DNA from: Lentisphaerota bacterium
GTDB lineage: Bacteria; Verrucomicrobiota; Kiritimatiellia; JAAZAB01
Length of the DNA: 15,692 bases
Direction: 5' to 3'
NCBI GenBank assembly: GCA_016182435.1
Contig: JACPGN010000138.1
Coordinates: 1 to 15,692 of the forward strand
The translations under genes were made by a program, and so were the position numbers. Numbering within the stretch: position 1 is the first letter of the stretch; every line of letters begins with the position of its first letter. The notes beneath the pieces were generated by a model, which worked only from the letters and a program-made list of their open reading frames with translations, was not told the DNA's origin and ran no database searches. Shown in pieces: positions 1-6,371 of the stretch.

Positions 1-1496
1 AAATCCTCAGACGTATCCTGAATGATCCAGCCTTGGGCTTCAACTTCGCGCCGCAAGCGGTCGGCCGCGGAGAAGTCCTTGCGCCGGCGGGCTTCCAGCC
101 GCTCCTGGGCCAGGTGAATGACGGCCTCGGGCGGCACGGGCGTTGTTCCCGGCTGCACGCCCAGGACGCGGTCAATCTGAGCAAGGGCTTGCCAGGCCTG
201 GCGGGATTGCGCCGGACTTAAGGCCTCGGCATCCAGACGCTGGTTGCCCTCACGGACGAGGTCAAACAATGCGGCCAGCGCCAGCGAAATGTTGAGGTCG
301 TCTGAGAGCGCGCGGGAGAAAGAAGCCGCGTGGCGCGCGCACCAATTTTCAATTTTCGATTGGGGTTCGGCCTTGGCCGTTTGTGGGCCTTGGCCTTCGG
401 GGAGCTGACCCGCCTGTAGTCCGGCTATGCCGGACAGCATTGCCTGCCCGCAGTGGCTGCGCCACAGGCGCTGCAGGCGGGCGGGCAGGTTGCCGCGGGT
501 TTGCACTCGTTCGGCGAACTCATCCAGGCGCTGCAACGCGCCGCGGGCGGCAGTGAGCGCCTCGAAGGTAAAATTGAGCGCTTGCCGGTAATGCACGGAG
601 AGCAGCGCGTAGCGGATTTCGCGGCCGGAAAACCCAAGCTGGAGCAGGTCGCGCAGGGTGTAAAAGTTACCGGCGGATTTGGACATTTTGCGTCCATCTA
701 CGATCAAGTGCGCGCAATGCATCCAATATTTCACAAAGGGCTTCCCGGTGGCGGCCTCGCTCTGGGCAATTTCATTCTCGTGATGCGGAAAAATATTGTC
801 CATGCCGCCGGTGTGCAGATCAAAGCTTTCGCCAAGATATTTCATGCTCATGGCCGAACATTCGATGTGCCAGCCGGGTCGGCCGCGGCCCCAGGGCGAG
901 TCCCAGGCGGCCAGGCCGTCCTCGGGGACCTGAGCTTTCCAGAGGGCAAAATCGGCCGCGTTTTCCTTCTGGTATTCGTCCTGGGCAATCCGTGCGCCGG
1001 GCGCCAGGCCGCCGCGGTCCAGATGCGCTAATTTCCCGTAAGGCTTGAACTTTTCAATGCTGAAATACACCGCGCCGTCCTCGGAGCGGTAAGCAAAACC
1101 CTTCTGCAACAGCTTCTCGATCAAAGCGATCATTTCGGCGATATGCTCCGTGGCGGCGGGATAATGCTCAGCCGGCTCAATCGCCAGCGCGCGCAAGTCC
1201 TCAAAAAAAGCTTCCTTATATTGACGCGTGTAATCATCAAGCTCCAGCGCGGCCGCCTGCGCGCCGCGGATGGTTTTGTCATCCACGTCGGTCAGGTTCA
1301 TGACCTGCTGGACCTCGAACCCTTCAGCGCGCAGCGTGCGCCGGAGCAGGTCCTCGAAGACGTAGGCGCGAAAATTGCCGAGGTGGGCAAAATCGTAGAC
1401 CGTCGGTCCGCAAGTATAAAGCCGGACCTGCGGCGCCTTGAGCGGCACAAACTCTTCCAACTGCCGGGTCAGCGTGTTGTAAATGTGGAAAGACAT
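1..1496 (-). CDS. cysS: Cysteinyl-tRNA synthetase (3' end cut by window edge)
   Basis: Class I aminoacyl-tRNA synthetase that charges tRNA-Cys with cysteine in the cytoplasm. The minus-strand frame reads MSFHIYNTLTRQLEEFVPL from the ATG at 1496. It carries the family's N-terminal TCGPTVYDFAHLGN (C29 is the usual zinc ligand; HLGN at 38-41 is the HIGH-type signature), GWHIECSAMSM, the HTGGMDNIFPHHENE segment, and KMSKS at residues 270-274. About 498 codons are visible and the frame is still open at base 1, ending in a sequence (GWIIQDTSEDF) typical of the extreme C-terminus, so few residues are missing. Upstream on the same strand lie ispF and tpx, so it is probably the last gene of a tpx-ispF-cysS transcript. 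No strong Shine-Dalgarno is seen before the ATG. Identity is secure. Confidence 0.96.
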   Translation of the reverse strand, partial: MSFHIYNTLTRQLEEFVPLKAPQVRLYTCGPTVYDFAHLGNFRAYVFEDLLRRTLRAEGFEVQQVMNLTDVDDKTIRGAQAAALELDDYTRQYKEAFFEDLRALAIEPAEHYPAATEHIAEMIALIEKLLQKGFAYRSEDGAVYFSIEKFKPYGKLAHLDRGGLAPGARIAQDEYQKENAADFALWKAQVPEDGLAAWDSPWGRGRPGWHIECSAMSMKYLGESFDLHTGGMDNIFPHHENEIAQSEAATGKPFVKYWMHCAHLIVDGRKMSKSAGNFYTLRDLLQLGFSGREIRYALLSVHYRQALNFTFEALTAARGALQRLDEFAERVQTRGNLPARLQRLWRSHCGQAMLSGIAGLQAGQLPEGQGPQTAKAEPQSKIENWCARHAASFSRALSDDLNISLALAALFDLVREGNQRLDAEALSPAQSRQAWQALAQIDRVLGVQPGTTPVPPEAVIHLAQERLEARRRKDFSAADRLRREVEAQGWIIQDTSED

Positions 1497-1614
1497 GAGA
1501 AGACCATTCGTGATTCCAGTCCTGCGCCAATCGGTCAGTCGGCGTAATCAGTTACGAGGTGGTCGCGTGAGGGTAGGGACGGCTCCCCGCCACAGGGCGG
1601 GGCAAGCGCCGAGT

Positions 1615-2214
1615 TTATCCCGCCTCGGCGGGACCGTCCGTGGCGCGTTCGGGCCTACTCCGCCGGAGCAAAGCCTCCTGGCTGCGAAGGCTGGACGAAC
1701 GCGCCCTACCTCTTGCCCCTTTAAGACTGGCATTACCAGTCGGTACTGCCACAGTGGCCACGGCTAGCGCCGCGATACCTTTACCCTGTCCGAGAAAGCC
1801 AATGCCTTCCATGGTTGTAGCCTTGATGGAAACGCTTTTTACGGGCAGTTCCAGCGCGCGGGCTAAGCGCACGCGCATGGCGGCTCGGTAAGGCGCTATT
1901 CTGGGCGCTTCGGCCATTAGAACGGCATCCACGTGCAGCAAGCGCGCCCGGCGGGCTTTCAGCCGCGCGCGCACACGCTTGAGCAGCACGAGGCTGCTGG
2001 CGTCTTTCCAGCGCGCCGCGCTGTCCGGGAAATGCACGCCGATATCGCCGTCGGCCACGGCGCCCAGCAAAGCATCGGCCAAGGCGTGGCAGAGCGCATC
2101 GGCATCGGAATGGCCGGCCAAACCGAGCGGATGCTTGATCGGCACGCCGCCCAGGATCAAGCGCCGGCCCCTGGCCAGTCGGTGGATATCAAAGCCGATG
2201 CCGGTCTTAATCAT
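1615..2214 (-). CDS. ispF: 2-C-methyl-D-erythritol 2,4-cyclodiphosphate synthase with an aberrant C-terminal tail
   Basis: Makes 2-C-methyl-D-erythritol 2,4-cyclodiphosphate in the non-mevalonate isoprenoid pathway. The start MIKTGIGFDIHR gives metal ligands D9 and H11, and GHSDADALCH gives H43. GDIGVHFPDS and KATTMEGIGF (residues 131-140) complete the active site. The ATG at 2214 is chosen because the family starts exactly here; a longer reading frame upstream overlaps tpx and is not IspF-like. GGAG lies 7 nt before this ATG. The enzyme is normally about 157-160 residues; here the frame runs to 199. The extra 40 residues (from about 160) are read through an interspersed hairpin repeat (1642-1705), so the native stop appears to have been lost or displaced. 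tpx lies 47 nt upstream and cysS 118 nt downstream. Confidence 0.93.
   Translation of the reverse strand: MIKTGIGFDIHRLARGRRLILGGVPIKHPLGLAGHSDADALCHALADALLGAVADGDIGVHFPDSAARWKDASSLVLLKRVRARLKARRARLLHVDAVLMAEAPRIAPYRAAMRVRLARALELPVKSVSIKATTMEGIGFLGQGKGIAALAVATVAVPTGNASLKGARGRARSSSLRSQEALLRRSRPERATDGPAEAG
1642..1705. repeat. Hairpin-bounded interspersed repeat inside the ispF tail
   Basis: Ten-base inverted arms (GGCGCGTTCG at 1642-1651 and CGAACGCGCC at 1696-1705) enclose a 41-bp core at 1653-1693. The core matches 38 of 41 bases with 10864-10904. It is translated as the odd IspF C-terminus (SLRSQEALLRRSR). Two dispersed copies in one window suggest a multicopy repeat. Confidence 0.7.
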
Positions 2215-2261
2215 GAGGCCGCTCCGCGAACAGCCGGCGCGTGGCGTGTTTCCTTTTTTCC

Positions 2262-2771
2262 TTACGGCAGAGCCTTTGCCGCGGCCAGGGCGGCGGCGTA
2301 ATCCGGCTCCTGGGCGATCTCCGGCGCCTGTTGAGCGTAAGCAATGCGGTTGTTGCCGTCCAGCACCAGCACGGCGCGGCTCATCAACCCGGCCAAGGGC
2401 CCATCCTTGATCTGCACGCCGTATGCCTTGCCAAAAGACGGCGAACGCAAGGTGGAGAGCGTGACGATATTTTTCAATCCCTGGCTCTCGCAAAACCGGC
2501 CCTGAGCAAAGGGCAGGTCGGCCGAGATGTTGATCAGCACCGTATCGCTTAAGCTCGCGACGGCCTCACTGAATTTACGCGCGGAGGCGGCGCAGACGGG
2601 CGTGTCTAAGCTGGGCACGATATTGATGATCTTTTTCTTCTGACCGAACGTAGCCAGGGTAATGTCATCGAGGTTCGCGCCGGTCAGTTTGAAGGCGGGC
2701 GCAATTGTTCCCCGCGCCGGCAGTTTCCCCGATGTATGAATTACCCGGCCTTTGAGCGTGATTTTAGCCAT
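2262..2771 (-). CDS. tpx: Thiol peroxidase (atypical 2-Cys peroxiredoxin, Tpx)
   Basis: Reduces hydrogen peroxide and organic hydroperoxides using thioredoxin. The 169-residue length is the family norm. The N-terminus MAKITLKGRVIHTSGKLP is typical. The peroxidatic cysteine sits in SLDTPVCAASARKF (C60) and the resolving cysteine in FCESQG (C94), the spacing known for E. coli Tpx (C61/C95). A good Shine-Dalgarno (AAAGGAG, 6 nt before ATG) supports the start at 2771. A candidate promoter lies at 2815-2843. It is first in an apparent operon with ispF and cysS, 47 nt from ispF. No signal peptide is visible, so a cytoplasmic location is likely in spite of the older name p20/periplasmic peroxidase. 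Confidence 0.95.
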   Translation of the reverse strand: MAKITLKGRVIHTSGKLPARGTIAPAFKLTGANLDDITLATFGQKKKIINIVPSLDTPVCAASARKFSEAVASLSDTVLINISADLPFAQGRFCESQGLKNIVTLSTLRSPSFGKAYGVQIKDGPLAGLMSRAVLVLDGNNRIAYAQQAPEIAQEPDYAAALAAAKALP

Positions 2772-2814
2772 GGGTTGCTCCTTTCCGTTGAGCTGACTTG
2801 CTCCACGTCATATC

Positions 2815-2843
2815 ACTATATCGAAGTATCCGGAACTATGCAA
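2815..2843 (-). promoter_or_regulatory. Candidate sigma70-type promoter for tpx-ispF-cysS
   Basis: On the minus strand TTGCAT (2843-2838), a 17-nt spacer and TATAGT (2820-2815) lie 44 nt before the tpx ATG. The -10 box matches five of six consensus bases and the -35 only three, so this is a moderate call. Confidence 0.4.
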
Positions 2844-2892
2844 ACGGGAAGGCAACGATAAACCGTAAGTGGGGCATGGCTGTGAGTTACTG

Positions 2893-2914
2893 CGGCGGCA
2901 AGGGATTGCCGCCG
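2893..2914. other. GC-rich hairpin in the tpx / UroD-like spacer
   Basis: Nine-base perfect arms (CGGCGGCAA and TTGCCGCCG) with a GGGA loop. It lies 3' of the UroD-like gene on its strand and could end its transcript, but there is no T-run after it in either direction, so it is not a standard intrinsic terminator. The rest of 2772-2980 shows no gene. Confidence 0.4.
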
Positions 2915-2980
2915 GCTCGGAAAATCATCTCCGGACAAGAAGGCTGCCGACAGAATTAACCTCCATGGCGGGCGGTACGC

Positions 2981-3958
2981 TCAAGCTGCTGGTTCGGCAA
3001 GACCATGCTGGCGGCTCAGCCGCACGAACTCCGCGCACATGGCTTCGATTGCTTCCTGACGATGCCCGGCGCCGGCGGGGTCGCTATACCATTGCGCTAT
3101 GAATCCGCCTTGTGGACGACCCAATGTGGTCACCAGCTTGCGGCAATATGCCCGAATGTCGTCGAGCGAGCCGCGGACCATGGTGGCCTGGATGTCAACG
3201 GGACACCAGAAGGTGATGCGGCCGCCAAATCGCTCGCCCAACAGTTCCAGCCCCATGTTTTCCTGCTGGTCCATCTGGATGACGTCCAAGCCGATCTGGA
3301 TTAAATCATCAAGGATAGCGGTGATATGTCCGCAACTGTGCAGAAAGGTGAGGAGGCCGGCAGCGTGCGCCGCGGCGTAGACGCGCTCATAGCGGGGTTT
3401 CCAGATCGCGCGCCATGATTCCGGCGAAATCATCAGCCGATTCTGTAATCCCCAATCGTCACAAAATATGTAGCCGTCGGCACCGGAGGCGGCATAGCGC
3501 TCGATTGCGTAGAGATTCATATCCACAAGCACATCAATCAGACGGCCCAATTCCGCTGGTGAAACATGAATATCCGCCCATGTGCTCTCCAATCCCCGCA
3601 GGAAGTGAACGCGCTCGAAGAGGGAAATGCCCCCGGCCAACAGGAATTTGTCGCCGGCCCGGTCACGCGCCCCGGCCAGTTTCTCCCATCGGCGCGGATC
3701 GCGAATGTCTGGAACATTCAGCTTGCCCCAGTCCGCCCAATCACGAAGTGGAAAGGTTTTCACTTCCCCCAGATTGGAGATGCCAATGTTCGCCCAGACG
3801 CAGCCCCATTCATCCACCCCATTCTTGGGGCGGGCGTCAGGCGACGGGTCCATTCCCACCCCGGTAAAATCAGTGCCGTAGGCCTCGGTAAGGGCATAGG
3901 GGATGCGCTCGGCGCCCTCAAAACGGACGGTTCTGTTTACGATCTCGCGCGAGGTCAT
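2981..3958 (-). CDS. Uroporphyrinogen decarboxylase-superfamily (MtaA/URO-D-like) protein
   Basis: A TIM-barrel protein of about 325 residues in the URO-D / methylcobamide:CoM methyltransferase superfamily. It shows the family-style start (SREIVNRTVRFEGAERIPY), a CDDWGLQNRLMISPESW segment (from residue 168 counting from the upstream ATG) and FLHSCGHI (HSCG at 209-212). In the methyltransferase branch His and Cys at that position bind zinc; true heme-pathway HemE lacks it, so a corrinoid or C1-methyl transfer role is more likely than heme synthesis. The substrate cannot be told from sequence. Two in-frame ATGs exist, at 3964 and 3958. AGGA sits 7 nt before the second but only 1 nt before the first, so 3958 is preferred. 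The start lies about 16 nt from an attC-like site, yet no attC-like site follows the stop at 2981. Confidence 0.85.
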   Translation of the reverse strand: MTSREIVNRTVRFEGAERIPYALTEAYGTDFTGVGMDPSPDARPKNGVDEWGCVWANIGISNLGEVKTFPLRDWADWGKLNVPDIRDPRRWEKLAGARDRAGDKFLLAGGISLFERVHFLRGLESTWADIHVSPAELGRLIDVLVDMNLYAIERYAASGADGYIFCDDWGLQNRLMISPESWRAIWKPRYERVYAAAHAAGLLTFLHSCGHITAILDDLIQIGLDVIQMDQQENMGLELLGERFGGRITFWCPVDIQATMVRGSLDDIRAYCRKLVTTLGRPQGGFIAQWYSDPAGAGHRQEAIEAMCAEFVRLSRQHGLAEPAA

Positions 3959-3974
3959 GCTCATGTCCTGTTGT

Positions 3975-4038
3975 GCTGAACGTCGGCGTTCAGCCTGAGC
4001 CGCGCTTCGCGGCGATAGGCTGCGACGCCTGGTTGGAA
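3975..4038 (-). other. attC-like integron recombination site (3' of the TolQ-like gene)
   Basis: Read on the minus strand it starts TTCCAAC and ends GTTCAGC. Between them lie imperfectly complementary arms (CAGCCTATCGCCGCG against the complement of CGCGGCTCAGGCTG) around a short AAG loop, with an inner GGCGT match and 1-2 unpaired extra bases. That is the expected attC layout of outer boxes, inner boxes and extrahelical bases. The stop codon of the upstream gene lies inside it. Confidence 0.72.
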
Positions 4039-4307
4039 ATTCTAGTTTCCTTTTTCGATCTGCCCAGTTTGATGGCCGAAATGATGATGGTCACGATCCC
4101 GATGGGAGATGCAATCCAGCCAGCCGCCGTTGCGTACAAGGCGAGACTGATGTTGCTCGCCAGAACCTCCGCCTGCGGCTGGGGTTGGCTGAGGTGCCCT
4201 AACGCGAAGAGCATGCCAAGGACGGTTCCAATCATGCCCCAGATCGGTCCGAGCGCAAGGATGATGCCCACCACCAGCCAAATGATTAGTTTCGTTTTCC
4301 GTTTCAT
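3990..4307 (-). CDS. Minimal MotA/TolQ/ExbB-like membrane protein (105 aa)
   Basis: A short inner-membrane protein with a basic N-terminus (MKRKTK), a hydrophobic stretch at about 7-38 containing GPIWGMIGTVLGM, and another at about 54-80 containing ISLALYATAAGWIASPIG. Those two motifs match the GTVxGM and ALxxTAxGLxxAxP helices that line proton channels of the TolQ/ExbB/MotA family. Family members are usually over 200 residues with three or more helices and a large cytoplasmic domain. Here only the channel-like core remains, and no TolR/ExbD partner is nearby. The C-terminal tail from about residue 86 (the last 16 codons) is read from the attC-like site at 3975-4038. AGGA lies 8 nt before the ATG. 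It is the single gene of an apparent cassette. Function beyond the fold resemblance is unknown. Confidence 0.75.
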   Translation of the reverse strand: MKRKTKLIIWLVVGIILALGPIWGMIGTVLGMLFALGHLSQPQPQAEVLASNISLALYATAAGWIASPIGIVTIIISAIKLGRSKKETRISNQASQPIAAKRGSG

Positions 4308-4396
4308 CTTCGATTCCTAACGGGCAGAGTTTAGGCAAAGTAGCGCGAGGTAAGGCAGGCGCTGGAGGTACCTGCTGCTTTCGCGACACTTTGGCT

Positions 4397-4443
4397 CCAA
4401 CGAGTTGTTAGGCGGCGCTCCGCGCCGCCTAACAACTCGTTGG
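4397..4443 (-). other. attC-like perfect palindrome 3' of the toxin gene
   Basis: Two perfectly complementary 22-base arms (4397-4418 and 4422-4443) around a 3-base loop. Each side carries nested CCAAC/GTTGG outer boxes and GTTAGGC/GCCTAAC inner boxes; GTTAGGC is the classical attC core sequence. A further CCAAC box occurs just upstream at 4458-4462. The position, between the toxin stop and the next cassette gene, is where an attC is expected. The complete lack of extrahelical bases is unusual for attC, so a terminator-like or degenerate role is possible. Confidence 0.55.
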
Positions 4444-4464
4444 CCTTGCAAGCGATGGTTGGAC

Positions 4465-4761
4465 CTATTGCAAATCTTCAATTGGCAGAATCTGTTTTGT
4501 GTGTCGAACCGTGAGAATGGCGACCTGATGCAGCTCTATGCGGTAGATGATGCGGTAATTCCCCCAAATCAGTTCGCGGATATCGGGACGAGAGGTTTCG
4601 GGTAGATATCGCCCGCTTTTGGGGAATTTAGCCAGTTGCCCGACACGCGCAAAAACCTTGCGAATCCATTTCTCGGCTACAATGGGGTTGTCTTCGGCGA
4701 TATAGCAGGCGATTGCCGCCACCCGATCGATCGCAAGGGGCGCCCATTGCACCTTCATCAA
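4465..4761 (-). CDS. RelE/ParE-superfamily toxin
   Basis: A 98-residue protein with the ParE-type layout: helical N-terminal hairpin (APLAIDRVAAIACYIAEDNP, AEKWIRKVFARVGQLAKFP) then beta strands (SGRYLPE, IRELIWGNYRIIYRIE, ILTVRHTKQ). ParE relatives poison DNA gyrase and RelE relatives cut mRNA on the ribosome; the long helical hairpin and IRE...YRIIYRI pattern favour the ParE side, which I infer rather than see proven. Its ATG overlaps the antitoxin stop by four bases (ATGA), so the pair is translationally coupled. An attC-like palindrome follows 20 nt after the stop. Length is normal and no break is seen. Confidence 0.88.
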   Translation of the reverse strand: MMKVQWAPLAIDRVAAIACYIAEDNPIVAEKWIRKVFARVGQLAKFPKSGRYLPETSRPDIRELIWGNYRIIYRIELHQVAILTVRHTKQILPIEDLQ

Positions 4762-5036
4762 GACACCTTTGCTAGAACTCTCTTTAATGCGGCCTCGTGG
4801 GAAACACCTTTGCCCTGTGATAGTTGATCTTCGGCAAGTCGAATGTCCTCGAGAACTTCCATTTTCTGCATCAGGCCTTCATATTCGGAGACATCCAGCA
4901 GCACGGCTGCCGATTTGCCGTGGTGGGTAATCACCACGGGCCGCCTCGTCTTCCGAACCTGGGTGATGCACGAGGTGACATGGGCACGGAATTCCGATAG
5001 TGGTTTGACATCTTCGTCGAGATTGATTCGAGTCAT
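4758..5036 (-). CDS. Phd/YefM-family antitoxin
   Basis: A 92-residue antitoxin with the N-terminal Phd/YefM DNA-binding fold: VKPLSEFRAHVTSCITQVRK, then RRPVVITHHGKSAAVLLDVSEYE, then a helical C-terminal part (from about residue 58) that would bind the toxin. The start at 5036 is chosen because the family starts here (MTRINLDEDVKPLSEF) and AGGAG lies 7 nt upstream; a longer frame extends into the promoter and attC-like site. A 14-bp palindrome overlapping the -10 element (5058-5071) is a likely autoregulatory operator. It is co-transcribed with the ParE-like toxin, which starts at its stop codon. The pair forms one cassette with its own promoter, as is common for cassette toxin-antitoxin systems. 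Confidence 0.88.
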   Translation of the reverse strand: MTRINLDEDVKPLSEFRAHVTSCITQVRKTRRPVVITHHGKSAAVLLDVSEYEGLMQKMEVLEDIRLAEDQLSQGKGVSHEAALKRVLAKVS

Positions 5037-5057
5037 GGGGCATCTCCTTTGTGCAAT

Positions 5058-5087
5058 ATATCGTACGATATTCTGTGCGACTGTCAA
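5058..5087 (-). promoter_or_regulatory. Promoter and palindromic operator of the Phd/ParE pair
   Basis: Minus strand: a perfect -35 TTGACA (5087-5082), 16-nt spacer, and TACGAT (5065-5060) as -10. The perfect palindrome ATATCGTACGATAT (5058-5071) covers the -10 box. Phd/YefM antitoxins repress their own promoters through short palindromes, so this fits an operator. Confidence 0.65.
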
Positions 5088-5088
5088 G

Positions 5089-5152
5089 GTCCAACTCGTT
5101 GGCCTGGCCACTATGCCGTTTAGCGGCGTAGGACTCCATGCGTTGGTTCGCC
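5089..5152 (-). other. attC-like site between the antitoxin remnant and the Phd/ParE cassette
   Basis: On the minus strand the outer left boxes GGCGAAC/CCAAC and the right box GTTGGAC (a full match to GTTRRRY) enclose imperfect arms, with TACGCCG pairing against CGGCATA around a short loop. Pairing is weaker than at the other sites. The cassette promoter begins 2 nt after the right box, the usual compact layout. Confidence 0.58.
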
Positions 5153-5162
5153 GACAGACTTC

Positions 5163-5335
5163 TTATGTTAAGACAGGGGTCAAACTGAAGACTCGGGCCA
5201 ACCGCGATGCCCTTTGAACGTCGCCACGCCGTAAGGCTTCGCGGACATCATCCAGTTTATAGGCGTCTTCCAGCGACAAGTAGGGCGACCATTCGTTGTC
5301 CGTTTCGATCAATTCGACATCAACTTCGGCTGCAT
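5163..5335 (-). pseudogene. Frameshifted small antitoxin-like protein
   Basis: A 56-codon open frame (5333-5166, stop TAA at 5165-5163) reads VELIETDNEWSPYLSLEDA, YKLDDVREALRRGDV and ASRLARVFSLTPVLT. This is a coherent small-protein sequence resembling partner (antitoxin-like) proteins of small toxin-antitoxin modules, though I cannot name the family with confidence. The frame has no start codon. The only ATG with a ribosome site (AAGGA, 4 nt away) is at 5335-5333 and is out of frame, ending after eight codons. One indel directly after the start codon explains this. No toxin gene is present in this cassette. A promoter with a spacer palindrome lies upstream (5385-5412). Confidence 0.55.
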
Positions 5336-5384
5336 ACTGTCCTTAGCGAACGAGTTTTGTGTGATGTCTTGTATTCATACCATG

Positions 5385-5412
5385 ATATTAGCGTAATAGA
5401 CATTACTTGCAA
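5385..5412 (-). promoter_or_regulatory. Candidate promoter with spacer palindrome for the antitoxin remnant
   Basis: Minus strand TTGCAA (5412-5407), 16-nt spacer, TAATAT (5390-5385). The spacer contains the inverted repeat GTAAT-N4-ATTAC (5393-5406), a plausible operator. Each box matches only four of six consensus bases. Confidence 0.4.
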
Positions 5413-5420
5413 ATCGTTTC

Positions 5421-6371
5421 TTACGGCGAACGGCGAGCCGAGCCGAGCGGGCAAAGCAGCTCGCCGTTGAGAGTGAGTTCAAAGACGGCCGAGTTCGTCC
5501 TGCTCTGTTTGAAAACGAGGATCACCTCGCGGGTCTTCCGCAGCGCAATGCCATGTCTCGATACACAGATACCTTCTTGCAGATCGAGTTGCCAAAGTCC
5601 AGGTGGTAGAGACTGCCAGTTCTGGCCCCCAGGAACGTACCAGACGGAGTCGTAGTCGTTGCTGAACTGCGTATTGCGAAGAAGATCAGAGCAGGCTTGG
5701 GCTACTTCCTGATGGTCAATTCGCTTGAGGCAGTAGTACTTTCCCGCCCATGTCGGCCAGTTAACCAGGACGGCCAACAGGCCGAGCACGGCTGTGCAGA
5801 CGGCGGCGGCGTGCCATCCAGTAGAGATGGCGCGTGCTGGGCGATCTGTAATTTCGGTCTGCTGCTTGAAGGCAAGGGCGATAAAGCCGATCACCAGAAT
5901 CCCGCCGGAAAAGGCGTAAAGCAGACCCAGTATCCGTCTTGGCGTGAATCCCATGGAGGCCACATATTGAATGAGCCAGAACAGCGGCCAGGCCAAAATG
6001 CAGAGAAGAAATACGCCGAGAATCACTGCGCAAACGGCGTACGCCAGATACGCGCTTCCTCTCGCCCGATTGCTCAGCCACCGGACCGCTGCTGCATATG
6101 GCAGCGATGATAGCGTCATGACGGTGAGCAAGAACAGCCATTTGCCTATTGTCGGCTGATCGAGTGCGTCGCCCGCATGAACTATATCGAACGGTTCTGA
6201 AAAGATCTCCCCGGCAAGCACAAAACTGGGCATGGTGCCGCTGAACACCGAGATAACGGGGTCCCTCGCGGCAAGCCACACCCATGCGAGAACAGGAAGC
6301 ATCAGGATGGTGATGCCCAACCAGCCCGCTCGATGGCGAAACCGCCTGAGATATCGTCCCGCAGATGTCAT
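5421..6371 (-). CDS. Multi-pass membrane protein of unknown function (316 aa)
   Basis: I do not recognise a family. Five hydrophobic segments are visible at about 18-35, 77-97, 108-137, 148-168 and 187-206, followed by a soluble C-terminal domain (about 211-316) with KYYCLKRIDHQEVAQACSDL and YVPGGQNWQSLPPGLWQLDL. The loop at about 36-75 lies between the first two helices. The start at 6371 is the only upstream ATG and lacks a Shine-Dalgarno; a GTTCGGC box ends just 6 nt before it, as at cassette boundaries. The last codons and the stop are read through a short attC-like palindrome (5425-5471), with the stop falling just past its GTTCGCC box. It thus looks cassette-borne. The amidohydrolase stop is 89 nt upstream. 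Confidence 0.72.
   Translation of the reverse strand: MTSAGRYLRRFRHRAGWLGITILMLPVLAWVWLAARDPVISVFSGTMPSFVLAGEIFSEPFDIVHAGDALDQPTIGKWLFLLTVMTLSSLPYAAAVRWLSNRARGSAYLAYAVCAVILGVFLLCILAWPLFWLIQYVASMGFTPRRILGLLYAFSGGILVIGFIALAFKQQTEITDRPARAISTGWHAAAVCTAVLGLLAVLVNWPTWAGKYYCLKRIDHQEVAQACSDLLRNTQFSNDYDSVWYVPGGQNWQSLPPGLWQLDLQEGICVSRHGIALRKTREVILVFKQSRTNSAVFELTLNGELLCPLGSARRSP
5425..5471 (-). other. Short attC-like palindrome at the 3' end of the membrane-protein gene
   Basis: Minus strand: AACGGCGAGC (5468-5459) and GCTCGCCGTT (5438-5429) form perfect 10-base arms around a 20-base loop; the outer boxes are CTCAAC on the left and GTTCGCC on the right. Position and polarity fit an attC, but the arms are simple and the left box is weak, so a plain hairpin is also possible. 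Confidence 0.42.

Noticed and set aside
2990..3001. TTGCCGAACCAG near the UroD-like stop equals the left arm of the hairpin at 10755-10789.
   Set aside because: Only 12 bases, within coding sequence and without the complementary arm; likely chance.
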